A stretch of DNA of 64,000 nt, taken from positions 62,001 through 126,000 of the forward strand of contig JAIXXJ010000019.1 of NCBI GenBank assembly GCA_027490815.1, given 5' to 3'. Below are positions 56,808-64,000 of this stretch, in pieces. This DNA is from Streptomycetaceae bacterium (GTDB lineage: Bacteria > Actinomycetota > Actinomycetes > Nanopelagicales > Nanopelagicaceae). Numbering within the stretch: position 1 is the first letter of the stretch; each line of letters begins with the position of its first letter. Below the pieces are notes generated by a model. It searched no databases, was not told the origin of the DNA, and was given only the letters and a program-made list of their open reading frames with translations. Position numbers and translations under genes: made by a program.

Positions 56808-58232
56808 ATGCAAGGTTTTGATCTTGAGATAAACGGTCCCAATGTAATTCAAGAGTCCGAAAGAAAAGGACAGCCTAGTTCCTTGTTTTGGCCTTGGGCA
56901 GGGGCAAATGTTTCATTGCTCGCACTCTCTTACGGCGCATTTTTCTTAGGCTTTGGTATTTCATTCAGACAGGCCACTGCCGCAGCAATAATTGGAACAG
57001 TTGGTTCATTCTTTTTGGTCGGACTTAGTTCCCTTGCAGGCAAACGCTCTAATGCACCTACAACGGTTTTAGTTCGGGCATCCTTCGGAGTGAAGGGAAG
57101 TATTGTCCCTGGCTTTCTCTCTTACATGGTATTTGTTGGCTGGGAGACTGTTCTTGTATCACTTGCTACTTTAGCTACCGGAACTGTTTTTTCTAGATTT
57201 ACTGGGATAGACAATAATCTGGCGCTCATCGTGGGATTTGTAATTGCCGTTGCACCAACAATGTTAGGTGGAGTCCTTGGATTTAACATGATTATGAGAA
57301 TTCAAAAGATTCTCACGATCACCACAGTTGCTTTGACCTCTGTGTATATTGCCCTGACTTTCGACAATGTTAATTGGGATGCAGTTACCTCTATCAAGGA
57401 TGGAACATCCCAAGCATTTATTGGGGCTGCAATCTTTGCTGTAACTGGAATCGGTTTAGGTTGGGTCAACTGCGCTGCGGACTATTCACGGTATCTTCCC
57501 AGATCTGTCTCTGGCAAGGCCGTTGTAGGGTGGACAGTTTTTGGAGCATCGGTAGTGCCGATTCTTTTAGTTATTTATGGAACTGCGCTTTCAGCAAGTG
57601 ATGGTGATTTAAGTGAAGCAATTGCAAATGATCCTATTGGGGCCTTAACAACACTTCTTCCAACCTGGTTCCTAATATTTTTTGCACTTATTGCGATTCT
57701 CGGTTTGGTGGGCGGGGCAATTTTGGATCTGTATTCATCGGGTTTGGCTTTGGTCTCAATCGGTGTTCCCATCAAACGCCATCAGGCCGCTTTACTTGAT
57801 TCAGTGATTATGATAGTTGGCACTATTTATATCGTGTGGATTGCAGACAATTTTTTCTATCCCTTCCAAGGCTTTCTAATCACCCTTGGTGTCCCGGTAG
57901 CGGTTTGGTCAGGAATTTTCGTTGCCGATGTTGTTCTTAGAAAAAAGCCATATGATGAAAAAGCGTTGTTTGATAAGAACGGAATCTATGGCTCTGTAAA
58001 CAAAGGCTCAATTTTTCTCATGGTACTTGGAACTTTTGTTGGTTGGGGATTTGTTACGAATACTTTTGCTTCATGGTTGGTCTGGCAGGGTTATTTAATG
58101 CCACTGATTGGAGGCAAAGAGGGGGCTTGGGCATATGCAAATGTCGGAGTTATCTTTGCATTACTCATTGGATTTTTGGGTCATGCTTTATTGTCAAAGA
58201 AGTCAATCAGATCGCAAGAGTTTTCCAGATAG
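56808..58232 (+). CDS. NCS1-family cytosine/purine permease
   Basis: 474 residues, about twelve membrane spans. NCS1 motifs: early LFWPWAGANVSLLALSYGAF, VLVRASFGVKGSIVPGFLSYM, GLGWVNCAADYSRYLP. Imports nucleobases or similar compounds (cytosine, purines, allantoin or related). No deaminase or salvage gene is adjacent, so the substrate is open. Starts two bases after copC. Confidence 0.9.
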   Translation: MQGFDLEINGPNVIQESERKGQPSSLFWPWAGANVSLLALSYGAFFLGFGISFRQATAAAIIGTVGSFFLVGLSSLAGKRSNAPTTVLVRASFGVKGSIVPGFLSYMVFVGWETVLVSLATLATGTVFSRFTGIDNNLALIVGFVIAVAPTMLGGVLGFNMIMRIQKILTITTVALTSVYIALTFDNVNWDAVTSIKDGTSQAFIGAAIFAVTGIGLGWVNCAADYSRYLPRSVSGKAVVGWTVFGASVVPILLVIYGTALSASDGDLSEAIANDPIGALTTLLPTWFLIFFALIAILGLVGGAILDLYSSGLALVSIGVPIKRHQAALLDSVIMIVGTIYIVWIADNFFYPFQGFLITLGVPVAVWSGIFVADVVLRKKPYDEKALFDKNGIYGSVNKGSIFLMVLGTFVGWGFVTNTFASWLVWQGYLMPLIGGKEGAWAYANVGVIFALLIGFLGHALLSKKSIRSQEFSR

Positions 58233-58266
58233 CAATTATTGCCCGCCCATTCCAATCGGTGGGTGA

Positions 58267-58272
58267 TACTTT
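58267..58272 (+). promoter_or_regulatory. -10-like element of nhaA
   Basis: TACTTT six bases before ATG 58279; supports that ATG over the one at 58273. Confidence 0.4.
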
Positions 58273-58278
58273 ATGGAC

Positions 58279-59475
58279 ATGAATCGCTCTATCAGGCCAT
58301 TACGAGATTTTCTTCATCGCGAATCTTCTGGCGGAGTACTGATTTTAATTGCCTCAGCCTTTGGTCTCATTGTTGCAAATTCGCCGGCCTCTAGTTCATA
58401 TTTTTCATTTCTGCAGATGCAATTTACATGGGGAAACGAATCGATTTATCTGAAGTTAACTATGCTCAATGTCATTAATTATGTTTTGATGACTTTGTTT
58501 TTCTTTGTCGTGGGCCTTGAGATAAATCGCGAGCTAACTTCTGGGCATCTAGCTGGCGTTAAGAAAGCTGTCATGCCATTTGTTGCCGCTCTAGGCGGAA
58601 TGGCTGTGCCTGCCATGATCTATCTGCTAATTGCGGGTGGCACAGCGCCAGGTGGCTGGGGTGTGGCAGTTGCCACCGACATTGCTTTAGCTGTTGGCTT
58701 ACTGGCAATTATCGGGAGTAATGCACTGGCATCGCTTCGAACTTTTTTACTGGCTCTAGCGGTGCTCGATGATATTGGCGCGATATTAGTTATTGCTTTT
58801 GTTTATTCAAGGGGAATAGTTCCGGGTTGGATCGCAGGATCTCTACTGACGGTAGTTTTGATTGCAGTCATGAAGAAATTCCAACTCAATCTAGTTTCAC
58901 TGTACATTCCTGTTGGGGCCTTACTCTGGTACTGCATGTATCGCGCAGGGGTTCACCCAACATTGGCTGGCGTGGTCCTTGGAATGATGACACCTAACAT
59001 CCCTCGTAAAGGCACGGATTTGATTGATTCCGATGATGATGTGGTTTCAGTTATTGAATGGCTTGAAAATAAATTACATCCCTTTAGCAGTTTTCTCATT
59101 GTTCCACTTTTCGCATTTGCAAACACCGGAGTTCAGATTTCTCAAAGTTCGATTGCCGCAGCGATAAACTCACCAATTGCATGGGGTATTTTCTTTGGCC
59201 TTGTTGTTGGAAAACCGCTTGGAATTGTCGTTTCAAGTTGGGGTGCTAAGAGAGTCGGTCTGGGAGAGTATCCAGAAGGTGCCAATTCACTAAAGATTCT
59301 TGCTACCGGAAGTGCGGCTGGTATTGGCTTTACAGTGGCCATCTTCATTGCAAATTTAGCTTTTGATGAGCGCACAATTCAAGAGCTTGCAATATTTGCA
59401 GTAATTATCGCATCACTTGTAAGCGGCACGATAAGTACTGTTTTGTTCAAGTTTTTAGGACGAAAAACTCACTGA
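58279..59475 (+). CDS. nhaA: Na+/H+ antiporter NhaA
   Basis: 398 residues from ATG 58279, about twelve spans. Family motifs FFVVGLEINRELTSG, VATDIALAVG and LAVLDDIGAI, which holds the paired Asp (Asp163-Asp164 type) essential for Na+ binding. Exports Na+ in exchange for protons and controls cytoplasmic pH. By the -10 spacing ATG 58279 is preferred to ATG 58273. Ends at a terminator shared with glnA. Confidence 0.96.
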   Translation: MNRSIRPLRDFLHRESSGGVLILIASAFGLIVANSPASSSYFSFLQMQFTWGNESIYLKLTMLNVINYVLMTLFFFVVGLEINRELTSGHLAGVKKAVMPFVAALGGMAVPAMIYLLIAGGTAPGGWGVAVATDIALAVGLLAIIGSNALASLRTFLLALAVLDDIGAILVIAFVYSRGIVPGWIAGSLLTVVLIAVMKKFQLNLVSLYIPVGALLWYCMYRAGVHPTLAGVVLGMMTPNIPRKGTDLIDSDDDVVSVIEWLENKLHPFSSFLIVPLFAFANTGVQISQSSIAAAINSPIAWGIFFGLVVGKPLGIVVSSWGAKRVGLGEYPEGANSLKILATGSAAGIGFTVAIFIANLAFDERTIQELAIFAVIIASLVSGTISTVLFKFLGRKTH

Positions 59476-59487
59476 TTAAAGGCAAAA

Positions 59488-59520
59488 CAAAACCCGCCCT
59501 TTTGCAAGGAGCGGGTTTTG
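59488..59520. terminator. Bidirectional terminator between nhaA and glnA
   Basis: CAAAACCCGC and GCGGGTTTTG form a perfect 10-bp stem with a 13-base loop. T-rich ends occur on both strands, so it serves both converging genes. Confidence 0.92.
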
Positions 59521-59534
59521 TTAGGCAGTAATTT

Positions 59535-60968
59535 TTATAGATCGTAATAGAGTTCGAACTCAGCTGGATGCGGACGAAGACGCACATAATCAACTTCGTT
59601 CTTGCGCTTCCAATCGATCCAAGTTTCAATTAGATCTGTAGTAAAGACGCCACCCTTAGTCAAGAAATCGTGATCCTTTTCTAATGAGTTAAGAACAGCA
59701 TCTAGAGAACCAGGAACTTGAGGGATAGAGGCTGCCTCTTCTCCTTCGAGTTCGTATAGATCCTTATCCACTGGGGCAGGTGGTTCAATTTTGTTAACGA
59801 TTCCATCAAGACCAGCCATGAGCATTGCTGCAAAGGCCAAGTATGGATTTGATGATGGATCTGGACAACGGAACTCAATGCGCTTTGCCTTTGGACTTGA
59901 TCCAGTAATTGGGATACGGATACAAGCAGAGCGGTTGCGTGCTGAGTAAACAAGATTTACTGGAGCTTCATAACCAGGAACAAGTCGTCGATATGAATTC
60001 ACAGTTGGGTTTGTAAATGCAAGTAACGATGGTGCGTGCTTTAGAAGACCACCGATATACCAACGGGCCATATCGGAAAGATCTCCATATGTTCCTGCTT
60101 CATAAAATAACGGTTTCCCATCTTTCCAGAGTGATTGGTGAACGTGCATTCCTGAACCATTATCTCCAAAGAGTGGCTTAGGCATAAACGTTGCTGTCTT
60201 TCCACCTTCCCATGCTGTGTTACGAATGACGTACTTAAACTTCATAACATCATCACCAGCTGAGAGAATGTCGGTGAAACGGTAATTGATTTCCATTTGT
60301 CCTGCAGTTCCAACCTCATGGTGTGAACGCTCAACAAGCAAACCTACTTTGCCAAGTTGCATAACCATTTCATCACGAAGATCTGCATATTGATCTGTTG
60401 GTGAAACTGGGAAGTAGCCGCCCTTTACGCGAGTGCGGTACCCGCGGTTAGGAGTTCCATCGGCATCAAATTCAACTCCGGTATTCCACGCACCTTCATA
60501 TGATTCGATTTCATAGACGGCTGTGTTGATATCTGTCTTAAAACGAACACTGTCGAAGACATAGAACTCTGCCTCTGGTGCAAAAAATGCAGTATCGGCA
60601 AATCCAAGTGAGCGCATGTAGTCAACAGCCTTTGCTACGACTCCACGAGGATCGCGGCTATACGGTGAGTTATCAACCGGATTATGCACGGAGAAAATAA
60701 TGATGAGAGTCTTCTCTTTACGATATGGATCTAGGTATGCAGACTCTGGAACAGGTAAAAGTTTCATGTCTGACTCATTGATAGTTTGGAATCCTCTAAT
60801 TGATGATCCGTCAAACATTAAGCCATCCGTGAAGACCGCTTCGTCAAAAGATTCAACAGGCACATTGAAGTGATGTTGAATTCCTGGCAAGTCGGTAAAG
60901 CGAACATCAACAAGCTTGACGTCCTCCTTCTTGATGAAGGCAAAAATCTCTGCTGCATTCTTAAACAT
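59535..60968 (-). CDS. glnA: Glutamine synthetase type I
   Basis: 477 residues from ATG 60968 ([28 protein letters not shown]), with GGGAGAAG upstream. Active-site motifs: [57 protein letters not shown]. The Tyr in [10 protein letters not shown] is the adenylylation site of GSI-beta enzymes. It joins ammonia to glutamate, the partner of AmtB. The ORF-track start (14 residues longer) lacks support. Upstream 11-bp phased half-sites suggest GlnR control. Confidence 0.97.
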   Translation of the reverse strand: MFKNAAEIFAFIKKEDVKLVDVRFTDLPGIQHHFNVPVESFDEAVFTDGLMFDGSSIRGFQTINESDMKLLPVPESAYLDPYRKEKTLIIIFSVHNPVDNSPYSRDPRGVVAKAVDYMRSLGFADTAFFAPEAEFYVFDSVRFKTDINTAVYEIESYEGAWNTGVEFDADGTPNRGYRTRVKGGYFPVSPTDQYADLRDEMVMQLGKVGLLVERSHHEVGTAGQMEINYRFTDILSAGDDVMKFKYVIRNTAWEGGKTATFMPKPLFGDNGSGMHVHQSLWKDGKPLFYEAGTYGDLSDMARWYIGGLLKHAPSLLAFTNPTVNSYRRLVPGYEAPVNLVYSARNRSACIRIPITGSSPKAKRIEFRCPDPSSNPYLAFAAMLMAGLDGIVNKIEPPAPVDKDLYELEGEEAASIPQVPGSLDAVLNSLEKDHDFLTKGGVFTTDLIETWIDWKRKNEVDYVRLRPHPAEFELYYDL

Positions 60969-61065
60969 GCTTCTCCCAATTTCACATGTGATGCGCACCC
61001 TGCTCAACATTGAGTTCTTGGCACGCTTTAGTGGTCAAACCATAAGTCCAGAAGAGGTCAAAAAC

Positions 61066-61103
61066 ATAACCCGTGTGTTAAATCCGTGTAACTTCTGGCG
61101 TTA
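61066..61103. promoter_or_regulatory. GlnR-like phased half-sites between glnA and RDD gene
   Basis: ATAAC-N6-GTTAA-N6-GTAAC-N6-CGTTA at an exact 11-base period. GTAAC fits the GlnR a-site; the other units fit less well. Located about 98-135 bases upstream of the glnA start and 20 before the RDD gene. Confidence 0.45.
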
Positions 61104-61111
61104 TCTGAGGT

Positions 61112-61117
61112 TATCCT
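61112..61117 (+). promoter_or_regulatory. -10 element of the RDD gene (leaderless)
   Basis: TATCCT six bases before ATG 61124. Confidence 0.5.
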
Positions 61118-61123
61118 TGCCAC

Positions 61124-61495
61124 ATGAAATTTGGCGCCGTGCGTGTGAGCCTTGGCCGACGCTTTGCCGCCTTGATGGTTGATTGGCTGGCCTGTTATTT
61201 CATAGTCACTGCCGTATCTGGAGGAATAGGAGCTACGTCTCCAAACCGCTCCCTCTACGTATTGGGCCTTTTCTTTGTTCAGATTTTCATTCTCTCTTGG
61301 CTTCAGGGCGCAACGCTAGGCCATCGTATTTTTGGAATCAGGATTGTGCGCTATCTAGATGGTGGCCCCATCACATTCAAACAAGCTCTCATTCGATGCT
61401 CACTGTTGATCACAGTAATTTTTGCGATCACTTTTGATGAAGACGGAAGAGGGTTGCACGAGCGTTTGAGTCAAACAATTTTGACTCGAGTTTAA
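61124..61495 (+). CDS. RDD-family membrane protein
   Basis: 123 residues, about three membrane spans. RDD features: GRRFAALMVDWLACYF at the start and WLQGATLGHRIFGIRIVR. Located between glnA and DUF4191 as in M. tuberculosis (Rv2219A). Function unknown; some RDD proteins act in ion exchange. Its last four bases overlap the convergent DUF4191 gene. Confidence 0.9.
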   Translation: MKFGAVRVSLGRRFAALMVDWLACYFIVTAVSGGIGATSPNRSLYVLGLFFVQIFILSWLQGATLGHRIFGIRIVRYLDGGPITFKQALIRCSLLITVIFAITFDEDGRGLHERLSQTILTRV

Positions 61496-62166
61496 CGAAT
61501 TTTACCGCCACGTGTTGGCATAGGACCTTTAGGAATTGGCATAGACATTCCTCCGACGGCCTTAAGTCGGGCGCGAACTTCACGCATTTGATGAGCGGTC
61601 AATTTCTTTGGAAGTCGACGCATCTGTTTTTGTAACTTTCTAATTGGTGTTCGATTCTCTTCGTTGCCAATCAGAATTTCTATTACCGGCACTCCTGGAG
61701 CAAAGCGTTCTGCTTTCTTTCGCTCATCACTCATCATCTGGCGCACAGAATCGCTGCCTTCTCCGCAAATAACTATTCCGGCGCGACCAACACTTCTGTG
61801 CACCATATCTTGGTTACGAGAAACGGCTACGGCTGGCGTAGTTGTCCAGCCTTTGCGAATTGCCATAAGAACACTAGCACCGGCGCCAATCTGGCCTTCA
61901 ATAGAAACATATGCGGCATTACCTGCTTGGCGAGTGAAGAGAAGCATTGCAGCTAAGAGCGCAATTGGAAGAAAAACAAATCCTAGATAGACAGGTTGAC
62001 CAATCGCGATTCCAATTCCAATTCCGATAGCCCAGGTCACAAGAAATACTGCGATAAGTGCGATCGATATCCAAGGCTTAACCTGTTTGGTTACAGCATA
62101 GGCATCGCGAAATGTTTGAAAACGGGGAGTCTTGATCTTCTTTTCTTTAGCTTTTCTTTTGAGCAT
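61492..62166 (-). CDS. DUF4191 family membrane protein
   Basis: 224 residues. Basic N terminus, two spans (~33-55 and 60-80), then a soluble domain with VSIEGQIGAGASVLMAIRKGWTTTPAVAVSRNQDMVHR and a basic tail. DUF4191 is an actinobacterial family found between lipA and glnA (Rv2219-type). Function unknown. Leaderless start with TAAACT six bases upstream. Confidence 0.9.
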   Translation of the reverse strand: MLKRKAKEKKIKTPRFQTFRDAYAVTKQVKPWISIALIAVFLVTWAIGIGIGIAIGQPVYLGFVFLPIALLAAMLLFTRQAGNAAYVSIEGQIGAGASVLMAIRKGWTTTPAVAVSRNQDMVHRSVGRAGIVICGEGSDSVRQMMSDERKKAERFAPGVPVIEILIGNEENRTPIRKLQKQMRRLPKKLTAHQMREVRARLKAVGGMSMPIPKGPMPTRGGKIR

Positions 62167-62170
62167 GGCT

Positions 62171-62869
62171 CTAGTTTAGGGGAGCCGGCGCAGTTCCACC
62201 AAGACGAAGTGGCGCCCAACGCTGGCCCACATGGCTATCGGGGTATTTCTGCTGAACTTCATGGAGCAAATCGAGCATAACTTTACGTAAATGAATTTGT
62301 GCCTGTTCTATATCTGCCGTCGGTTTATAGAAAATTGGTTCACCAAAAGCAACGCTAATGGGGAAGTGATTTCGTTTGAAGTTGGGCTTTAGTCCCTTAG
62401 TGATGACTCTCTGACTGCCCCAGACAATTGTTGGAACTATTGGAGAGCCCGACTCAACGGCAAGTCGAATCGCACCTGATTTAATCTCCTTTATTTCAAA
62501 ACTAACTGAAATTGTTGCCTCTGGGAAGATGCCGATTATTTCCCCAGATTTAAGAGCATCTAGGGCTGCAGCAAAAGATGGCCCTCCATTGCTTCGATCA
62601 ACATTTATATGGTGCATGCCTCGCATGAGTGGACCGGCAACTTTGTGGTTAAAGATTTCCTTTTTTGCCATAAAGCGAACGTAGCGTTTTGCTGGTAAGG
62701 CAGCCGTTCCCGCAATTGCAAAGTCCAAATAACCGACGTGATTGATTGCAAGAATTGCTCCACCTTTTCGCGGTACATAATCTTGACCTTCAAAATGAAA
62801 ACGTAATCCAAGATATTTCCAAAAACCTTTTATAAAAACGACAACTGGGGGATAAACCAGATCAGCCAC
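62171..62869 (-). CDS. 1-acyl-glycerol-3-phosphate acyltransferase-like (third PlsC)
   Basis: 232 residues from GTG 62869. HX4D block [23 protein letters not shown], and a third block read as [12 protein letters not shown] where most members have EGTR, so the phosphate-binding glycine-threonine pair is altered. C terminus Pro/Ala. It overlaps the lipA stop by eight bases and has AAAGG upstream; the ORF-track TTG 62932 lies deep in lipA. An acyltransferase for glycerolipids or another acceptor. Confidence 0.85.
   Translation of the reverse strand: MADLVYPPVVVFIKGFWKYLGLRFHFEGQDYVPRKGGAILAINHVGYLDFAIAGTAALPAKRYVRFMAKKEIFNHKVAGPLMRGMHHINVDRSNGGPSFAAALDALKSGEIIGIFPEATISVSFEIKEIKSGAIRLAVESGSPIVPTIVWGSQRVITKGLKPNFKRNHFPISVAFGEPIFYKPTADIEQAQIHLRKVMLDLLHEVQQKYPDSHVGQRWAPLRLGGTAPAPLN
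62173..62178 (-). promoter_or_regulatory. -10 element of the DUF4191 gene (leaderless)
   Basis: TAAACT on the minus strand, six bases before ATG 62166; it lies over the last codons of the upstream plsC. Confidence 0.5.
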
Positions 62870-63794
62870 GAAGGGCCTTTTTCTCCATTGCTTGTTTGTA
62901 TAAGCGGCCCGCTCTATAACTTGAACGCACAAGTGGTCCGCTCATCACCCCAAGGAATCCAACCTCTTCTGCTTCTTGGGCAAGCTCTACGAACTCCTCA
63001 GGTTTAACCCAACGCTCTACCGGGTGATGTGTTTGAGTAGGACGTAGGTATTGCGTAATTGTTATCAGATCGCAACCTGCGTTGTGGAGATCACGCAATG
63101 CCTGTGAGATCTCTTCTCTAGTTTCCCCTAATCCTAAGATCAAGTTTGATTTAGTGATTAGGCCAAAATCTTGTGCCATGCCAATAACTTTCAAAGATTT
63201 TTCATATGTAAACGCTGGACGGATCTGCTTAAAAATACGCGGAACTGTTTCTAGGTTGTGTGCGAAAACTTCTGGACGTGTTTCAAATATTGGATTTAAT
63301 AGTTCAGGATTTGCATTGAAATCTGGCGCGAGCATCTCTACTCCCGTTCCAGGGTTTAGTTCATGAACCTTACGAATTGTCTCTGCGTATAGCCATGAAC
63401 CTTCATCCTCTAAATCATCACGGGTTACTCCAGTAATAGTTGCATAGCGCAACCCCATCGAAAGCACAGACTCTGCGACCTTGCGAGGCTCTTGCCTGTC
63501 AATTGGAAGTGGCTTTCCAGTATCGATATTGCAAAAGTCACAACGGCGCGTACAGCGGTCTCCACCAATAAGAAATGTTGCTTCTTTGTCTTCCCAACAT
63601 TCAAAAATATTTGGACAAGCAGCCTCTTGGCAGACCGTATGCAGCCCCTCGCTTTTAACTAGCGCACGAAGGCGTGTGTATTCAGGTCCCATGTTTGCTC
63701 GGGTCTTTATCCACTCAGGCTTTCGCTCAATTGGGGTCTGGGCATTTCGGGCTTCAATTCTGATCAGCTTGCGACCCTCTGGTGCCATTGTCAT
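62862..63794 (-). CDS. lipA: Lipoyl synthase
   Basis: 310 residues. Auxiliary-cluster cysteines [12 protein letters not shown] and radical-SAM motif CTRRCDFC, then a C-terminal [10 protein letters not shown] with the conserved Ser-Ser. It inserts two sulfurs into octanoyl groups made by LipB. ATGA overlap with lipB and eight-base overlap with plsC mark an operon lipB-lipA-plsC. Confidence 0.97.
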   Translation of the reverse strand: MTMAPEGRKLIRIEARNAQTPIERKPEWIKTRANMGPEYTRLRALVKSEGLHTVCQEAACPNIFECWEDKEATFLIGGDRCTRRCDFCNIDTGKPLPIDRQEPRKVAESVLSMGLRYATITGVTRDDLEDEGSWLYAETIRKVHELNPGTGVEMLAPDFNANPELLNPIFETRPEVFAHNLETVPRIFKQIRPAFTYEKSLKVIGMAQDFGLITKSNLILGLGETREEISQALRDLHNAGCDLITITQYLRPTQTHHPVERWVKPEEFVELAQEAEEVGFLGVMSGPLVRSSYRAGRLYKQAMEKKALRG

Positions 63795-64000
63795 GAGCAG
63801 ACCTTACGTAATGATTTCAACACATGAGTTTCAACAACTTCTGAAATCTCTTCGATAGTAATTTCGCGGCCTAACTCTTTTTTCAAGGAAGTTACTTGTG
63901 CATCTTGAATGCCACAGGCGACAATTTGATCATAAGCAGTTAAATCTGGATTTACATTAAGTGAAAATCCATGCATGGTCACACCCTTGGCAACCCTGAC
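63791..64000 (-). CDS. lipB: Octanoyltransferase LipB (partial, C-terminal part)
   Basis: Open to the window edge; 69 residues seen. [20 protein letters not shown] is the conserved LipB block, and [16 protein letters not shown] carries the catalytic-region cysteine. It transfers octanoyl from ACP to lipoyl domains. The N-terminal two thirds lie beyond base 64000; the ORF-track start at 63982 is internal. Confidence 0.95.
   Translation of the reverse strand, partial: VRVAKGVTMHGFSLNVNPDLTAYDQIVACGIQDAQVTSLKKELGREITIEEISEVVETHVLKSLRKVCS

Overview
The window is a gene-dense, ordinary chromosomal stretch from an actinobacterium with a small, compact and rather A+T-leaning genome. The assignment to Actinobacteria rests on family content and gene order: a DUF3000/RNase D pair, DUF3093-thioesterase-dut-DUF3159, ceoB/ceoC, DUF4193, DUF4191-RDD-glnA-lipA-lipB, padR-ino1, pimB, a SepIVA-like protein, an HU with a Lys/Ala tail, and ndgR divergent from leuCD. 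The low G+C impression (by eye, not computed), many 4-base overlaps, convergent 3' overlaps and tiny intergenic gaps fit a streamlined freshwater acI/Nanopelagicales-type organism; that placement is inference. No intergenic gap exceeds about 250 bases. I see no rRNA, tRNA, CRISPR array, insertion sequence or prophage.

Layout. 1-3.3 kb: recX, then ndgR divergent from leuCD (leucine biosynthesis). 3.5-8.3 kb: HU, a plsC-gpsA-ddl operon (glycerolipid and peptidoglycan precursors), a solo RAM-domain protein, thiL, rpmB. 8.5-18.3 kb: recG, rsmD, coaD, sepIVA-like, DUF177, rpmF, rnc, smc, ftsY. 18.3-20.1 kb: amtB-glnK behind a GlnR-type operator array. 20.2-28.5 kb: ffh, rpsP-khpA-rimM-trmD, miaB-miaA-dapF-hflX. 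28.6-33.6 kb: DUF4193, DUF3093, thioesterase-dut-DUF3159, ceoBC (K+ uptake), a TrmA-like RNA methyltransferase. 33.7-40.9 kb: aconitase, a BenE-type transporter, fadA-fadJ (beta-oxidation). 41-46.6 kb: DUF3000-RNase D, a DMT transporter, a RibD_C-like reductase, pimB, and a two-component pair. 46.6-53.4 kb: fadD (overlapping the kinase), SRPBCC, ROK glucokinase, a second plsC, an Fe-S PD-(D/E)XK nuclease, padR-ino1. 53.5-59.5 kb: a membrane hypothetical, a solo LuxR HTH, an enoyl-CoA hydratase-SDR-copC-codB run, nhaA. 59.5-64 kb: glnA, RDD, DUF4191, a third plsC, lipA and partial lipB.

Functional links. Ammonium uptake (amtB-glnK) and assimilation (glnA) both have 11-bp-phased GTNAC/GAAAC-like half-sites upstream, suggesting GlnR control. 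ino1, pimB and the acyltransferases supply phosphatidylinositol mannoside and phospholipid synthesis. fadD, fadA, fadJ and the 54.7 kb hydratase handle fatty acids.

The strongest general signal is regulatory. Twenty gene starts have a -10-like hexamer (18 strict TANNNT, two GACAAT/TACTTT-type) exactly 6 or 7 bases before the start codon with no Shine-Dalgarno, the signature of leaderless transcription, and this rule helps settle several start codons. Genes with regulated or high expression (hup, amtB, glnA, rpsP, fadA) instead have true leaders. I did not find a clear undescribed defence or mobile system. The best candidates for novelty are the overlapping fadD-kinase-response regulator operon with an unusually compact kinase, a CIRCE-like element with an abnormal spacer beside an unknown membrane protein, a CTG-started rnc, and a 21-bp hairpin where other actinobacteria carry glnD.
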